Assembly: GCA_964384025.1 (NCBI GenBank) | Contig: CAYLJJ010000004.1 | Location: forward strand, 74,864-138,863 | Length of the DNA stretch: 64,000 nt | Direction of reading: 5' to 3' | Source: CAYLJJ01 sp964384025 | GTDB taxonomy: Bacteria > Myxococcota_A > Bradymonadia > UBA7976 > UBA1532 | In this document: positions 1-9,043 of the stretch, piece by piece | How the letters are laid out: each line of letters opens with the position of its first letter | Numbering within the stretch: position 1 is the first letter of the stretch | Program-made: the position numbers and the translations under genes | Notes under the pieces: model-generated | Database searches by the model: none | Told to the model about the DNA's origin: nothing | What the model saw: only the letters and a program-made list of their open reading frames with translations

Positions 1-267
1 TAGAGAACGGGTCAGCCTAGCTCCTGTTGAGATTTGCTCTCCCAGCTCCCATAGCCCAGAACTCATCCCACCGTGTCTGTTGCTTCAATGCTGCTCTACA
101 TCGCCGAGAGTCCAAGGCCCTCGTTGACATCGGCGATACTTCGAAGTCGTCCCCCAGATATCAACACAGCGAGTGATGATTGTGATTCTCTTTAAGCACG
201 CTCCCTGTGGTTGCCATCTTTGCTTCTCTTCCCCCAATCTTTGAGGAGATGATCTCTGGAGGAGAGG
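1..267. other. Upstream region with no gene recognised
   Basis: No coding frame with recognisable protein character was seen on either strand. The last bases (258-267) are a purine-rich Shine-Dalgarno stretch (GGAGGAGAGG) feeding the ATG at 268. The rest presumably holds the promoter of the first lipoprotein gene, but no convincing -35/-10 pair was found. Confidence 0.5.
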
Positions 268-1716
268 ATGAAGGCACTGTGCACACTCCCACTGCTGTTA
301 TTGGCCTGTGAGACACGCTCACCACAATTTGAAGAGGAGGAGTTGGATGCTCCTCTCTTAGGAGATCGCTCCTCAAGAGATGGCGATATGTTTACACTCT
401 TATCTGATCGACTTCCTCTAAATGAAGCTGCGGTTGAACCTCAAGAAGATCAGATGATGCCAGATCTTCCCCCCTTTGATGGGAGCATCCCTGAGGCGGG
501 AGTAGGCGATCAGAACTCTCTTGAGGATCTCTCTTTAGATTTTCCGCCCCTCAGCGAGGAGATCTGTGATGGTTTGGATAACGATGGAGATGGCCAGATC
601 GATGAGGAGCTGAGCAACCCCTGTGGAGGCTGTGGCCCCGTCCCTCCCGAGGGCTGTTTGGCCTGGGAGTTGGATCTGATGCAAGACAGTCAGGGGCTTT
701 TAGATCCAGATCGATTGCTTAAGCTCTTGGGGCGTATGGAGGAGATAGAGACGCTCTCGATCCCTAACGGAGAGTGTCTCCTCCTCAAGATCCCTGCTGT
801 AGATCCAGAGCTGCACTTGGGGATCCTGGAGCTGCGTTCTCCTCAACTCCATCTCAGGCTATTGCCCACCGTTGATCCTCAATCAGGCAACCTCCGTTAT
901 CTTCAAAATCCTCACCTGGGACCCAGCCACCTGCATGAACCTGGAGATCTGATCCATGTAAGCTTGCCGAGCCTCTCGCTGGAGCTGGAGCAGCGAGCCC
1001 CAGGTGCTCTAGAGGAGGTAGAGGGTTTAGAGGCTCTAGCTGAGGCAGCGCGGGAGCCTCAGGGCTTTGTGCGTTTGGCTTGGCAACCCTCAGAGGGAGC
1101 GCTGCGTCTCTATATCGGGGGGAGTCGCCCCCTTTTTAACTCGCCTGATTATCGAGCCATCGAGCATTATCAGCTCCAAGCGCTTTTAGAAGATGATGGG
1201 GAGCTGCTCCTCGCGCCTGCTTTCTTTGGAGGTGGGCTCTCTGAGAGCGCGGTCTGGGTCTATCTAGCACGTCAGAATATTCAGCGTCACCTGATGGGTG
1301 CTTCGGTCTTAGAGATGGTCTCAGGGAGTGTATTGGAGCATCGCCTTAGAGGAGAGTTGGAAGTTGATGAGCCCTCTCCTTTGCGTTTCCTTCAACCCAG
1401 CCCTGAGGTTCCTCATCGAGGGGAAGAGGGCAGCTTAACGGTTCGCTGGAGCCCCCTCCCTGAGGACGCTGAGTTGAGCCTCTCGCTCACCCTACATGAG
1501 CGCGAAGGGGGGCGCAGCCGCCAACTCAACTGCGAGATTCTGAATGTCAATCAGGGCCTGGAGATCCCCAGAGAGTTCTTGGAACCCTGGCCCTCCGGCG
1601 AGGATGACCTACGACAGATCACCCTCAACTGGACACGACACAGCGCAGCGCTTGAAGCTCCAGATCAGGGACGCTTTGCCCAAGTCCTAAGCTTGATCTT
1701 GCGCTTGGAGCCCTGA
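268..1716 (+). CDS. Lipoprotein with one MopE-type metal-binding loop
   Basis: The 482-aa protein begins with a short signal peptide ending in a lipobox (LLLLAC, Cys14), so it should be a lipid-anchored envelope protein. After an acidic linker of about 80 residues there is a single loop EICDGLDNDGDGQIDEEL at about residues 98-115. This is the Asp-rich pattern seen in MopE-like proteins of myxobacteria and methanotrophs, where it is thought to bind calcium or another metal. The remaining 350 residues are rich in Leu and Glu with beta-type character, and I do not recognise the fold. The ATG at 268 follows GGAGGAG at a suitable distance. It lies 75 bp upstream of a Ser/Thr kinase on the same strand and may share its transcript. 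Export and lipidation are well supported; function is unknown. Confidence 0.8.
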   Translation: MKALCTLPLLLLACETRSPQFEEEELDAPLLGDRSSRDGDMFTLLSDRLPLNEAAVEPQEDQMMPDLPPFDGSIPEAGVGDQNSLEDLSLDFPPLSEEICDGLDNDGDGQIDEELSNPCGGCGPVPPEGCLAWELDLMQDSQGLLDPDRLLKLLGRMEEIETLSIPNGECLLLKIPAVDPELHLGILELRSPQLHLRLLPTVDPQSGNLRYLQNPHLGPSHLHEPGDLIHVSLPSLSLELEQRAPGALEEVEGLEALAEAAREPQGFVRLAWQPSEGALRLYIGGSRPLFNSPDYRAIEHYQLQALLEDDGELLLAPAFFGGGLSESAVWVYLARQNIQRHLMGASVLEMVSGSVLEHRLRGELEVDEPSPLRFLQPSPEVPHRGEEGSLTVRWSPLPEDAELSLSLTLHEREGGRSRQLNCEILNVNQGLEIPREFLEPWPSGEDDLRQITLNWTRHSAALEAPDQGRFAQVLSLILRLEP

Positions 1717-1791
1717 GTCTAATCCTGGATATGGCGTGGGGTTAAGCTGAGCTGCGTTGCCTCTCTCATCTCGAAGCGTTACTTTCCCCCC

Positions 1792-3459
1792 ATGCTTGAA
1801 CTGGCGCGATATGAGCCTTTGGAGGAGTTGGGGGCGGGAGGAATGGCGCGGGTCTATAAGGCTCGCGATACCCTTTTAGAGCGTGATGTCGCCATTAAGG
1901 TTCTTCACCCTGAGTTGAGTCAACAGGAGGAGATCTGTTTACGTTTCCTCAGAGAAGCGCGCATCTTCGCTCGCCTCAAGCATGAGAACATCGTGGATAT
2001 CTACGACATCCTTCAGGGTGAAGAGGAGGTCGCGATGGTGATGGAGTTTGTGGAGGGCTCAGATCTAAGCCATGTGCTGCGTTCCTCTCCTCAGATGGTC
2101 CCTGAGCTGGCGGCGGCCCTTATCCGTCCTATCGCTGAGGCACTCTCCTACGCTCACGCTCAAGGCGTGGTTCACCGAGATATCAAGCCCGCCAACATCC
2201 TCCTGAGCCGACATGGAGAGGTAAAGCTCTCAGATTTTGGCATCGCTCAGGCCAATGAGGAGATCAAGCTTACGGCGACAGGAGATTTCCTGGGGACCCC
2301 CGCCTATATCGCTCCAGAGCAGGCCAAGGGGGAGGTGGTGGGACCCGCCGCTGATCAATATGCCCTGGGGGTTGTGCTTTATCAGCTGCTCACCGGGGCC
2401 CTACCCTTTCAAGCACCCAATGCCATCGGGATCCTCAGCCGGATCCTCATCGGCCATTACCCAAACCCCCAAGAGTATAACAGCGCTGTCGATGAGCAGT
2501 TGGTGGAGATCATCGCCCGCGCCCTGAATTCAAACCCTGAGCAGCGTTTCTCCAATATCGATCTCTTCTTGGCGTCTCTAGAGAGCTACCTGAGCCGCGT
2601 TCAACAGAAGCAACAGAGGAGCCTCGTGATCGATCTGCTCTCAGATCCAGAGCTGCTCATCGACCGGATCGCCGAGGAGGTGACTCAGGGCCTGTTGCGC
2701 TCTGTTGAGGCTCGTATCCAACAGGGCTCAGTGGGGGCAGCTCAGGAGGAGCTAAAGATGATCCTGGTTCGCAGCCCCGAGAATCAGACCGCCATCTCCC
2801 TCTTAGAGACCACCACCAAACTGCGAAAAAGACGACGACTGCCCAACCTGCGCCCTGCTTTTTTTATGCTGTTCGCCCTGGGATGTGCGACCTTGATCGC
2901 GCTCTTTCTGAACGATCCCCAGAGATTGGAGAAATCCTTGGGCAGCCTTCAACCTCTGGATCTCGGCTTCGATCCTGTAGCTCCCCTGGCTGACTCAGGG
3001 CGAGAAGAGCAGCTCCTCCAAGACGCCAGTGCTGCTTCCGACCTCAAGCCTTCTATAGATCTGAAGAGGCGGCAAGATCTCCTAACCTTGGCGCCCAAGC
3101 GTGCTCTCAAGCCCAAGCAGAAGATCAAGATCCCAAAGAAAGCTAAGCGCTCTCCAAAGAGACCGAAACCCAAAGCCAAGCCTCCCCAAGAAAAAGAAAA
3201 GCCCAGCCCTATACCCAAACCCCAACCCCCCCCTGATCTCAGGCCCGGGTTTCTGGAGATCAATGTCGCCCCCTGGGGGAAGGTCTGGGTCGATGGTCAG
3301 CTAAAAGCCCAGACTCCTCCAAAGCTTAGGCTCAAGCTTTCCCCTGGGCGCCACCAGCTTCGGGTGGAGAACCCTGGCTTCCCTCCTCAAACAGAGGAGG
3401 TTCAGATCCGACCTGGGGAGAGTTTAAAGAGGAAGATCCGTTTGAGAGCCCATCGATGA
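1792..3459 (+). CDS. Transmembrane Ser/Thr protein kinase with C-terminal PEGA domain
   Basis: A 555-aa Hanks-type kinase. The glycine loop (GAGGMARVY, 14-22), the ATP-binding Lys36, HRD (128-130) with IKPAN, DFG (148-150) and APE (174-176) are all present, so it should be catalytically active. One membrane segment lies at about 354-373. It is followed by a low-complexity Lys/Pro-rich stretch (about 435-485) and a C-terminal PEGA domain (about 486-555, pattern GxVWVDG, then P, then LSPGRHxLRVENPG). The kinase domain should be cytoplasmic and the PEGA domain outside the inner membrane, perhaps touching the cell wall. The stop overlaps the next start as ATGA, so the gene is translationally coupled to a TPR protein and two ArsA-like ATPases. 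Confidence 0.95.
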   Translation: MLELARYEPLEELGAGGMARVYKARDTLLERDVAIKVLHPELSQQEEICLRFLREARIFARLKHENIVDIYDILQGEEEVAMVMEFVEGSDLSHVLRSSPQMVPELAAALIRPIAEALSYAHAQGVVHRDIKPANILLSRHGEVKLSDFGIAQANEEIKLTATGDFLGTPAYIAPEQAKGEVVGPAADQYALGVVLYQLLTGALPFQAPNAIGILSRILIGHYPNPQEYNSAVDEQLVEIIARALNSNPEQRFSNIDLFLASLESYLSRVQQKQQRSLVIDLLSDPELLIDRIAEEVTQGLLRSVEARIQQGSVGAAQEELKMILVRSPENQTAISLLETTTKLRKRRRLPNLRPAFFMLFALGCATLIALFLNDPQRLEKSLGSLQPLDLGFDPVAPLADSGREEQLLQDASAASDLKPSIDLKRRQDLLTLAPKRALKPKQKIKIPKKAKRSPKRPKPKAKPPQEKEKPSPIPKPQPPPDLRPGFLEINVAPWGKVWVDGQLKAQTPPKLRLKLSPGRHQLRVENPGFPPQTEEVQIRPGESLKRKIRLRAHR

Positions 3460-4184
3460 CCCAACTGTTGCTGCTGCTGCTGCTCCCCACTTCGCTTGTA
3501 GAGGCGTTGGAGCGCTACGATGATGGAGATCTAAAGGGCGCTTGTAGACAGCTTGAGGCGCTGCAAGAGCGCGTTGACTTTGATATTGAGGCGAGGCTGA
3601 AGCTCTTCAAGCATCTGGGCGCTTGCCATTTTCTGCTTCAGGAGCCCAAGCGAGCTGAGCGCGCTTTTAAGAGCCTCCTAAAACGGGATCCCAGCGCCCG
3701 TTTGGATCCTGTCGCCTTCCCTCCCAACCTCCTAAGCTACTTCTCCAAGCTCAAGGAGAGAGAGGAGCGCGCCCAGGCTCTGGCTAAGCCAGCGCCACCC
3801 AAGAGAGAGGAGCGCGCCCCAGCCAAACCAACCAAGAGAAAGAGCCTCCTTCGTGCCTTTGCTCCCTTTGGCCTAGGGCAGTTTCAGAATGGAGATCAGC
3901 GCCTGGGTCTCAGTCTAGCGCTTTTAGAGGGCCTAAGCCTGAGCGCTGGGATCATCAGCTTGTACCTCTTTGAGGCTGAGAAGGAGGAGGGGAGCTTTCT
4001 CACTGGAGGCAAATTTAGGGACGGAGAGAAAGCAGAGCGCCTCAAAGCCCTCTATGTAACTGGCCTTCTGAGCTTTGTGGGGCTCTGGGGCTTTGGGATC
4101 TATGACGCTTTGGAGCACTTTGAAGAAGCACCTCTGAGCCTGGGGATCGGCCCTCAGAGCTTGAACCTTCGGCTGGTCTGGTGA
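3456..4184 (+). CDS. TPR-like exported membrane protein
   Basis: A 242-aa protein with a Leu-rich signal segment (residues 1-17), a helical repeat region (about 18-100) that resembles TPR motifs, and a Lys/Pro/Ala linker. Two hydrophobic segments follow at about 145-165 and 200-215. The PFGLGQFQNGD motif before the first one resembles small membrane proteins with a PGxGQ(I/F)xNG signature. No enzymatic motif is present. The start codon overlaps the kinase stop (ATGA), and its own stop overlaps the next gene (GTGA). It may be a sensory or scaffold partner of the kinase, but that is inferred from position only. Confidence 0.75.
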   Translation: MTQLLLLLLLPTSLVEALERYDDGDLKGACRQLEALQERVDFDIEARLKLFKHLGACHFLLQEPKRAERAFKSLLKRDPSARLDPVAFPPNLLSYFSKLKEREERAQALAKPAPPKREERAPAKPTKRKSLLRAFAPFGLGQFQNGDQRLGLSLALLEGLSLSAGIISLYLFEAEKEEGSFLTGGKFRDGEKAERLKALYVTGLLSFVGLWGFGIYDALEHFEEAPLSLGIGPQSLNLRLVW

Positions 4185-5119
4185 GAGCGCCCTCCCCTGG
4201 AGAGGTTCAGGGCCTCCTGGATCGACGCTTCGCCCTCGTGACTGGAAAAGGAGGAGTGGGCAAGTCCACGCTCTGCGCTCTGTTGGCGCGACGCGCAGCC
4301 TTGATGGGTCGCCGTACCCTGGTCTGCGAGTTGAACACTCAGGAGCAGATCCCTGCGCTCTTTGGGAGATCTCCAGTGGGTCCAGCGATCAGCCCTCTTG
4401 CAGAGAACCTCTTTTGCGTAAACATCGATCCTGAGTGTGCTCTAGAAGAGTACGCTCTGATGAAGCTACGCTTCCGCGCGCTCTACCGTCTGCTCTTTGA
4501 GAACAGCGCCATCAAAGCCTTGATCTCCTTTATTCCTGGAATGCGAGAGCTCTTGATGTTGGGTAAAGCCTTTCACCATGAGCGCCAACGTCATAAGGGT
4601 GGGGCGCCTGTCTGGGATCAGATCATCATCGACGCTCCAGCCACAGGGCATGGGATCCCCTTCTTTCGTCTCCCCAAGGTGATTTATGATGTGGTCCCCA
4701 GCGGGAACATGCATCGAGAGGCCAAAGCGATGTGGTCTCTCCTCTCCGATCCAGCGCGCTGCGCGATCCATCTGGTGACCTTAGCGGAGTCTCTGCCTGT
4801 TCAGGAGACCTTGGAACTGCACACACAGCTCAGCCTCAAGCTTCAGCTCCCGATGGGCTGTCTCTTCCTCAACCAGCTGTCTCCAGCGCTCTTTGATCTA
4901 GGGCTTAAAGAGCAGCTTGAACATTTGAGCCCTTGCTTTGAAGGGGAGCTAAAGCCTCTCTGGGAGGCCAGCACGCTCCACCTGAGGCGGCGGCGAGAAG
5001 CGCTGCGCTACCGAAAGAAGCTGGAGCCCTTGATGATGCCCATATTGGAGCTGCCTCAGCTCCCCAAGATACAGCTTGGTCCTGAAGATTTGAGCCTCCT
5101 GGGAGAGAGCCTAAGGTGA
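4181..5119 (+). CDS. ArsA/Get3-like ATPase, first of a tandem pair
   Basis: A 312-aa SIMIBI-class ATPase. The deviant Walker A is GKGGVGKST (22-30), and a switch-type motif DAPATGHG matches the DTAPTGHT signature of the ArsA/Get3 family. It lacks the duplicated halves of plasmid ArsA, and no arsenic-binding Cys triad was seen, so arsenite export is unlikely. Bacterial single-domain relatives of this kind are poorly understood. The start is GTG, overlapping the previous stop as GTGA; the stop overlaps a second ArsA-like gene in the same way. The two proteins could form a heterodimer, since Get3-type ATPases are dimeric and the genes are translationally coupled. Confidence 0.85.
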   Translation: MRAPSPGEVQGLLDRRFALVTGKGGVGKSTLCALLARRAALMGRRTLVCELNTQEQIPALFGRSPVGPAISPLAENLFCVNIDPECALEEYALMKLRFRALYRLLFENSAIKALISFIPGMRELLMLGKAFHHERQRHKGGAPVWDQIIIDAPATGHGIPFFRLPKVIYDVVPSGNMHREAKAMWSLLSDPARCAIHLVTLAESLPVQETLELHTQLSLKLQLPMGCLFLNQLSPALFDLGLKEQLEHLSPCFEGELKPLWEASTLHLRRRREALRYRKKLEPLMMPILELPQLPKIQLGPEDLSLLGESLR

Positions 5120-6228
5120 GTGAATCTTGGAGAGAGGCGAAGCTTCTGATCACGCTTGGAGCGGGAGGCGTAGGGAAGACCAGCACCGCTGCGGCCCTGG
5201 CCTTGGCTGCTGCGGTCGAAGGCAAGCGGGTAGCGGTGTTGACCATCGATCCTGCACGCCGCTTAGCTCAGACCCTGGGTTTAGAGCAGCTCACGGGGGT
5301 GCTGCGACAGGTCTCCTGGGAGCAGCTTGAGCGCCGGGGCTCTTTAGGCAGGCCCAAGGGAGAGCTTTGGGCGATGATGTTAGATCCGCAACACAGCGCT
5401 GATCAGATGGTACGGCGCTTCTCTCGGAGCCCAGCGCAAGCCACCGAGATCCTGAACCATGACTACTACCATTATTTCAGCACTGCGCTCCCTGGCGCTC
5501 AGGAATATATGGCGGTGGAGAGCCTACATCGGATCCTCCAAGAGGAGGAGTTTGACCTCCTGGTCTTGGACACCCCCCCTGCGACACAAGCTCTTGATTT
5601 TCTAGACGCCCCAGAGCGGATGATGAGGACCCTGGAGAGCAAGGGGATGGGGATGATGAGGCGCAAGGAGGGGGGGCAGCTTAATGGCCTTCTGATGAGA
5701 GGGTTTCAGAGGCTCACAGGCGGGGGGTTCTTTGAGTCTCTCCTCAGCTTCCTCGCGCTCTTTGGAGAGATCCTCGACGCGCTTCAGATCTCCAGCACAG
5801 CGATCAAGCGCCTGCTTAAGTCCCCAGACACTCGATTTCTGCTGATCTCCAGCCCCAGGCGCAGCCGCCTAGAGGAGGCGATCAACCTCTATGGCATCCT
5901 CAAGGAGCGAGGTCTCTCCTTCGGTGGCTTCATCTGCAACCGTGTTCATCGGCGATTGAGCTGTGATCTAGCGGAGATGAGGGCACGTTTCCAAGAGCAA
6001 GGGGGGGAGCTGCTCTCAGAGAGAGAGCGCGAGGGGCTGTGGGCGGCGATGTGGGAGAGCCTTAAGCGGCATAACCAGATGGCTAAAGAGGAGCAGGCGA
6101 TCTGCCTCCGCCTAAAGCAGGTCGCCGCTGAACCTCCGATGAAGATCCCCCTCCTCCCTCAAGAACTTCACTCCCTGGACGATTTACTCTTGCTGAGCCG
6201 CAGCTTGAGCGAAAGGGAACCAACTTGA
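5116..6228 (+). CDS. ArsA/Get3-like ATPase, second of a tandem pair
   Basis: A 370-aa ATPase of the same family as its upstream neighbour but clearly diverged from it. The P-loop is GAGGVGKTS (15-23), followed by the family motif IDPARRLAQTLG. A switch segment LDTPPATQALDFL corresponds to the region that couples ATP hydrolysis to client binding in Get3. A hydrophobic stretch in the middle (about 195-220, FESLLSFLALFGEIL) could be the client-binding helical part. The start is GTG with a GTGA overlap. No arsenical resistance genes are nearby. The paired arrangement suggests an ATPase complex acting on membrane or envelope proteins, but its client cannot be named. Confidence 0.85.
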   Translation: MSESWREAKLLITLGAGGVGKTSTAAALALAAAVEGKRVAVLTIDPARRLAQTLGLEQLTGVLRQVSWEQLERRGSLGRPKGELWAMMLDPQHSADQMVRRFSRSPAQATEILNHDYYHYFSTALPGAQEYMAVESLHRILQEEEFDLLVLDTPPATQALDFLDAPERMMRTLESKGMGMMRRKEGGQLNGLLMRGFQRLTGGGFFESLLSFLALFGEILDALQISSTAIKRLLKSPDTRFLLISSPRRSRLEEAINLYGILKERGLSFGGFICNRVHRRLSCDLAEMRARFQEQGGELLSEREREGLWAAMWESLKRHNQMAKEEQAICLRLKQVAAEPPMKIPLLPQELHSLDDLLLLSRSLSEREPT

Positions 6229-6237
6229 GAGCCATAT

Positions 6238-7362
6238 ATGATGATCCCTCATTTTCTAAAATTGTCGAACACCTTGAGCCTCCTCTTCCTCTTTAGCCTC
6301 GCCTGTGGCCCTCCCCCTCGTCGAGAGCTGGAGATGGAGGGGATGATGGTCGAGGTGGATCAAAATGGGGTGTTGCGCACTTTCGACGCTCAGGAGCTCT
6401 TTGAAGAGGCCAGGGCAGCTTTCGCTCGTCATGACTTCCCTGAATGTGAGCAACGCTATGGCCAACTCCTCAGCCGCTTCCCTAAGAGCCAGCGCTATGG
6501 TCTGGTCTCTTTCTATAATCGAGGGCTCTGTCTGGAGCAGCTCAAACGCCACGCTGAAGCGGCGAAGCTATTCGAGTTCTATGCAAAACGGACAGAGGAG
6601 CCTGAGGAGCGCCAAGATGGGGAGTTTCGAACCGGCTTTAACTTGGTCCGCTCCCAGCAAAGCGAGGCGGCGGTCGCTCTCTATGATCGTCTATTAGCGA
6701 GAGAGGGCTTGAGCGAGGCAGATCGAGGAGAGTGTTTTCTGCGACGTGCGACCGCCCGTATCCACCTCAAGCAGCTGGGAGAGGCGGAGCTGGATCTCAA
6801 ATGGGCCATTCAGCATATCAAGGTCGCCTTTGGCATCGGCCTCCTGCGCGGCAATGACCTCTTCGCCGAGGCCCATTTTCGACGCGCTGAGATCTATGAG
6901 CATCTGATGAAGCAGGTTCGCTTTAAGCTTCCCCTGAAGTCGATGCGGGGAGATCTCAAGGAGAAGGCTCGTTTTCTGCGCCAGGCGCAGCGCAGCTTTA
7001 TCGAGGCGGTGAATGTACAAAACAGCTATTGGGGCACCGCCTCAGGGCTGAAGCTGGGGGGGCTCTATGAACGCTTCTATGCAGATATCTTGGGCGCTGA
7101 AACCTCGGGGGATCTCAGCGCTGAGGAGCACGGCTTCTACCTCCTGGAACTCAAGAAGAAGCTCCTTCCTCTCTTAGAAAGTTCTTTAGCGATCTATGAG
7201 AAGAACATCACCATGAGCCAGCGCTTCGGCGCCCAAAATGAGTGGGTGGAGGAGACTGAGCGACGCTTGAAGCATATTCGAGGTTTGATGGAGGAGATTC
7301 AGAGAGCAGAGGATGCTGAGGCTGAAGCAGGGGCAGCTTCCGATGGAGAGCCCAAGGGATGA
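6238..7362 (+). CDS. TPR lipoprotein
   Basis: A 374-aa protein with a signal peptide and lipobox (FLFSLAC, Cys at about 23). Helical repeats follow, with TPR-like spacing (ARAAFARHDFPECEQRYGQLL, FYNRGLCLEQLKRHAEAAKLFE and ECFLRRATARIHLKQLGEAE regions). The C-terminus is acidic and Ala-rich. ATG codons at 6238 and 6241 are both possible starts. It sits 9 bp after the second ArsA-like gene and overlaps ruvX by ATGA, so it belongs to the same operon. It is likely a periplasmic-facing scaffold; no enzymatic function is visible. Confidence 0.8.
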   Translation: MMIPHFLKLSNTLSLLFLFSLACGPPPRRELEMEGMMVEVDQNGVLRTFDAQELFEEARAAFARHDFPECEQRYGQLLSRFPKSQRYGLVSFYNRGLCLEQLKRHAEAAKLFEFYAKRTEEPEERQDGEFRTGFNLVRSQQSEAAVALYDRLLAREGLSEADRGECFLRRATARIHLKQLGEAELDLKWAIQHIKVAFGIGLLRGNDLFAEAHFRRAEIYEHLMKQVRFKLPLKSMRGDLKEKARFLRQAQRSFIEAVNVQNSYWGTASGLKLGGLYERFYADILGAETSGDLSAEEHGFYLLELKKKLLPLLESSLAIYEKNITMSQRFGAQNEWVEETERRLKHIRGLMEEIQRAEDAEAEAGAASDGEPKG

Positions 7363-7784
7363 AGGGGCGCGTGATGGGCTTAGATGTGGGTGATCGCCGC
7401 ATCGGGATAGCGCTCTCCGATCCCCTTCAGATCTTCGCACAGGCTCACAGCACGCTTCAGCGTCAGAGCCTCTCTCAGGACCTAGAGGCCCTAGCCTCCC
7501 TGGCGCGAGAGCAGGAGGTGGAGCGCATCATCCTGGGTCTCCCCCTGATGATGAGCGGGCGTGAAGGTCCTCAGAGCCATAAGACGCGGCGCTTCGCCGC
7601 TGCCTTGGCTCAACAGCTCCCGCTGCCTCAAGAGTTTTGGGACGAGCGCTTGAGCAGCCGGGCGGCAGAGTTGGCCCTCAGGGAGGGGGGTGTCAGAGGG
7701 CGACGCCAACGTCAGGCGGTGGATAAGGTCGCTGCAGCTCTGATACTGCAGGGCTGGCTTGAGACCCAATCGGGTTTAAGCTGA
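7359..7784 (+). CDS. ruvX: RuvX/YqgF, putative pre-16S rRNA nuclease
   Basis: A 141-aa member of the RNase H-fold YqgF family. The N-terminal GLDVGDRRIGIALSD holds the first catalytic Asp. ILGLPLMMSG matches the family's VVGLPLxxxG strand. FWDERLSSRAAE provides the acidic residue of the third motif, and the C-terminal VDKVAAALILQGWL carries the last Asp. In E. coli this protein matures the 5' end of 16S rRNA and was also proposed to resolve Holliday junctions. The start overlaps the previous stop (ATGA), so this housekeeping gene is the last member of the kinase/ArsA operon. It converges on a Cys-rich lipoprotein gene 9 bp away. Confidence 0.95.
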   Translation: MKGRVMGLDVGDRRIGIALSDPLQIFAQAHSTLQRQSLSQDLEALASLAREQEVERIILGLPLMMSGREGPQSHKTRRFAAALAQQLPLPQEFWDERLSSRAAELALREGGVRGRRQRQAVDKVAAALILQGWLETQSGLS

Positions 7785-7793
7785 GACTTCAGC

Positions 7794-8576
7794 CTAACGA
7801 GCTTGGCACTCTCCATCGACACAGCGCTCGCTCAGATCACAGTCGCAGTCGGTGTCGCAGGCGCTGGGGATGGGACCTTCAGGGATCGTACAGATCCCCT
7901 CTTGGCAGATCTCCCCCTCCTCACAGTCACAGCGCTGACTACAGGTGCGAGGGCAAGCCTCTCCCTCACACTCCGGCTCCTCTAGGACACACTGACCGTC
8001 GATGCAGAGGGCTCCCTCTTCGCACTCGGCGTTACGCACACACTCCCCCTGTTCTGTTTCCAGACAGCGGCCTTCATTGCAGTGGAAGCCAGGTTCACAA
8101 CCTGAGTTTCTCTCACAGGAGGGCTCCTCCGGCTCCAAGCAGTCACCCGCCTCACAGAGCAAGTTCTCAGGGCAGGGGCTTTCTTCATCACAGAAAAACT
8201 CCTCCGGCTCTACACAGAGCCCCTCATAGCAGCGCAATCCCTCTGAGCACTCCCCCTCTGGACCACAATCGCCATCGCCTCCCCCCCCCGCTCCTCCCTC
8301 AAAGGGACAGCCCTCTTCAAACTCACAGGCTCCACCATAACCACCTCCGCCCTCAGAGTAGGAGATAAAGCAGGGGCAGCCTTCTTCAAGTTCACATTCG
8401 CAGCGATCCCAATAGCCGGGCTCTCCTCCATAGCCGGGCTCTCCGCTATAGGGATAGTATCCATAGCCAGGATAGACCGGGCAGGGTCCCTCGGCTTGCT
8501 CGATATGCTTGCGGTTCTCACAACTCACCAGAAACACTATTGAAATGAACGGAAACAGCCAGGGGAACGTCTTCAT
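7794..8576 (-). CDS. Cysteine-rich lipoprotein
   Basis: The frame is open to 8663, but the start is placed at the ATG at 8576 because a signal peptide begins there (MKTFPWLFPFISIVFLVSC, lipobox Cys19) and an AAGAGG Shine-Dalgarno lies just upstream. The mature protein of about 240 residues opens with a Gly/Tyr-rich stretch. It then has repeated Cys-rich units of the type CxxxxxCxxGxxCxxGxC (GLRCYEGLC, NLLCEAGDC, GFHCNEGRC, GALCIDGQC, GEICQEGIC, SERCVDGEC). Such units are common in secreted proteins of myxobacterial relatives and are probably disulfide-stabilised. Function is unknown. Confidence 0.8.
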   Translation of the reverse strand: MKTFPWLFPFISIVFLVSCENRKHIEQAEGPCPVYPGYGYYPYSGEPGYGGEPGYWDRCECELEEGCPCFISYSEGGGGYGGACEFEEGCPFEGGAGGGGDGDCGPEGECSEGLRCYEGLCVEPEEFFCDEESPCPENLLCEAGDCLEPEEPSCERNSGCEPGFHCNEGRCLETEQGECVRNAECEEGALCIDGQCVLEEPECEGEACPRTCSQRCDCEEGEICQEGICTIPEGPIPSACDTDCDCDLSERCVDGECQAR

Positions 8577-9043
8577 GTGTGCCTCTTTTCGTAGAGAAAT
8601 GAATCTCTGATCAGTGATGTTGTCAATATCGATTTCTGCAATAAAAACACCAGCAGAGAACAACCAAGAATCCCCTTCTGAGATGAACCTAGGATCACCA
8701 TGGGCTTGGTTTAGAATAAGATTAAGATTGCCTTCTGATACCTGAGCCTTATAACACTATGAACAAAAATTCACGTTAAGATGTAAACGAAAGTTCTCTG
8801 CAACAGGTAACCGCTGGAAACATTGTGATTTTAAACACTTAGCTTGCGTTGTCTGCATGGAATGATGAATCATCTTCTAAATCCAGCGATCATTAAAGCA
8901 AATAGAGCTTCAGCCAGCTCCAGATCGTAACCCCAAAGATACGCAATCCTCAACACCTGTAGATTTAGAGCGCAGGCTGGGGATCCCAGCGACCACCAGT
9001 CCCCTATACTCTGATCTCCAAGCGACTCGAACGGAGCCTCCTG
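8577..9043. other. AT-rich divergent intergenic region
   Basis: No gene was recognised in these 467 bases between a minus-strand lipoprotein and a plus-strand exported protein. Base composition is clearly more AT-rich than the flanking genes, as expected for two divergent promoters. A possible sigma70-like promoter toward the plus strand is listed separately; if it is used, the downstream gene would have a leader of nearly 300 nt. Confidence 0.5.
8728..8755 (+). promoter_or_regulatory. Candidate sigma70-type promoter
   Basis: A TTGCCT hexamer (8728-8733) and a TATAAC hexamer (8750-8755) are separated by 16 bp. They match the -35 and -10 consensus at four and five of six positions. The pair lies in AT-rich sequence upstream of the gene at 9044. 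This is a visual match only; such pairs occur by chance in AT-rich DNA. Confidence 0.25.

Noticed and set aside
4181..6228. Arsenite efflux system
   Set aside because: ArsA-like ATPases are present, but no arsB, arsC, arsD or Cys triad was seen; the ArsR-type gene is 4 kb away beside microcompartment genes.
7776..7797. Small inverted repeat (GCTGA/TCAGC) between ruvX and the Cys-rich lipoprotein gene
   Set aside because: The stem is only 5 bp and no T tract follows on either strand, so a terminator call is not supported.
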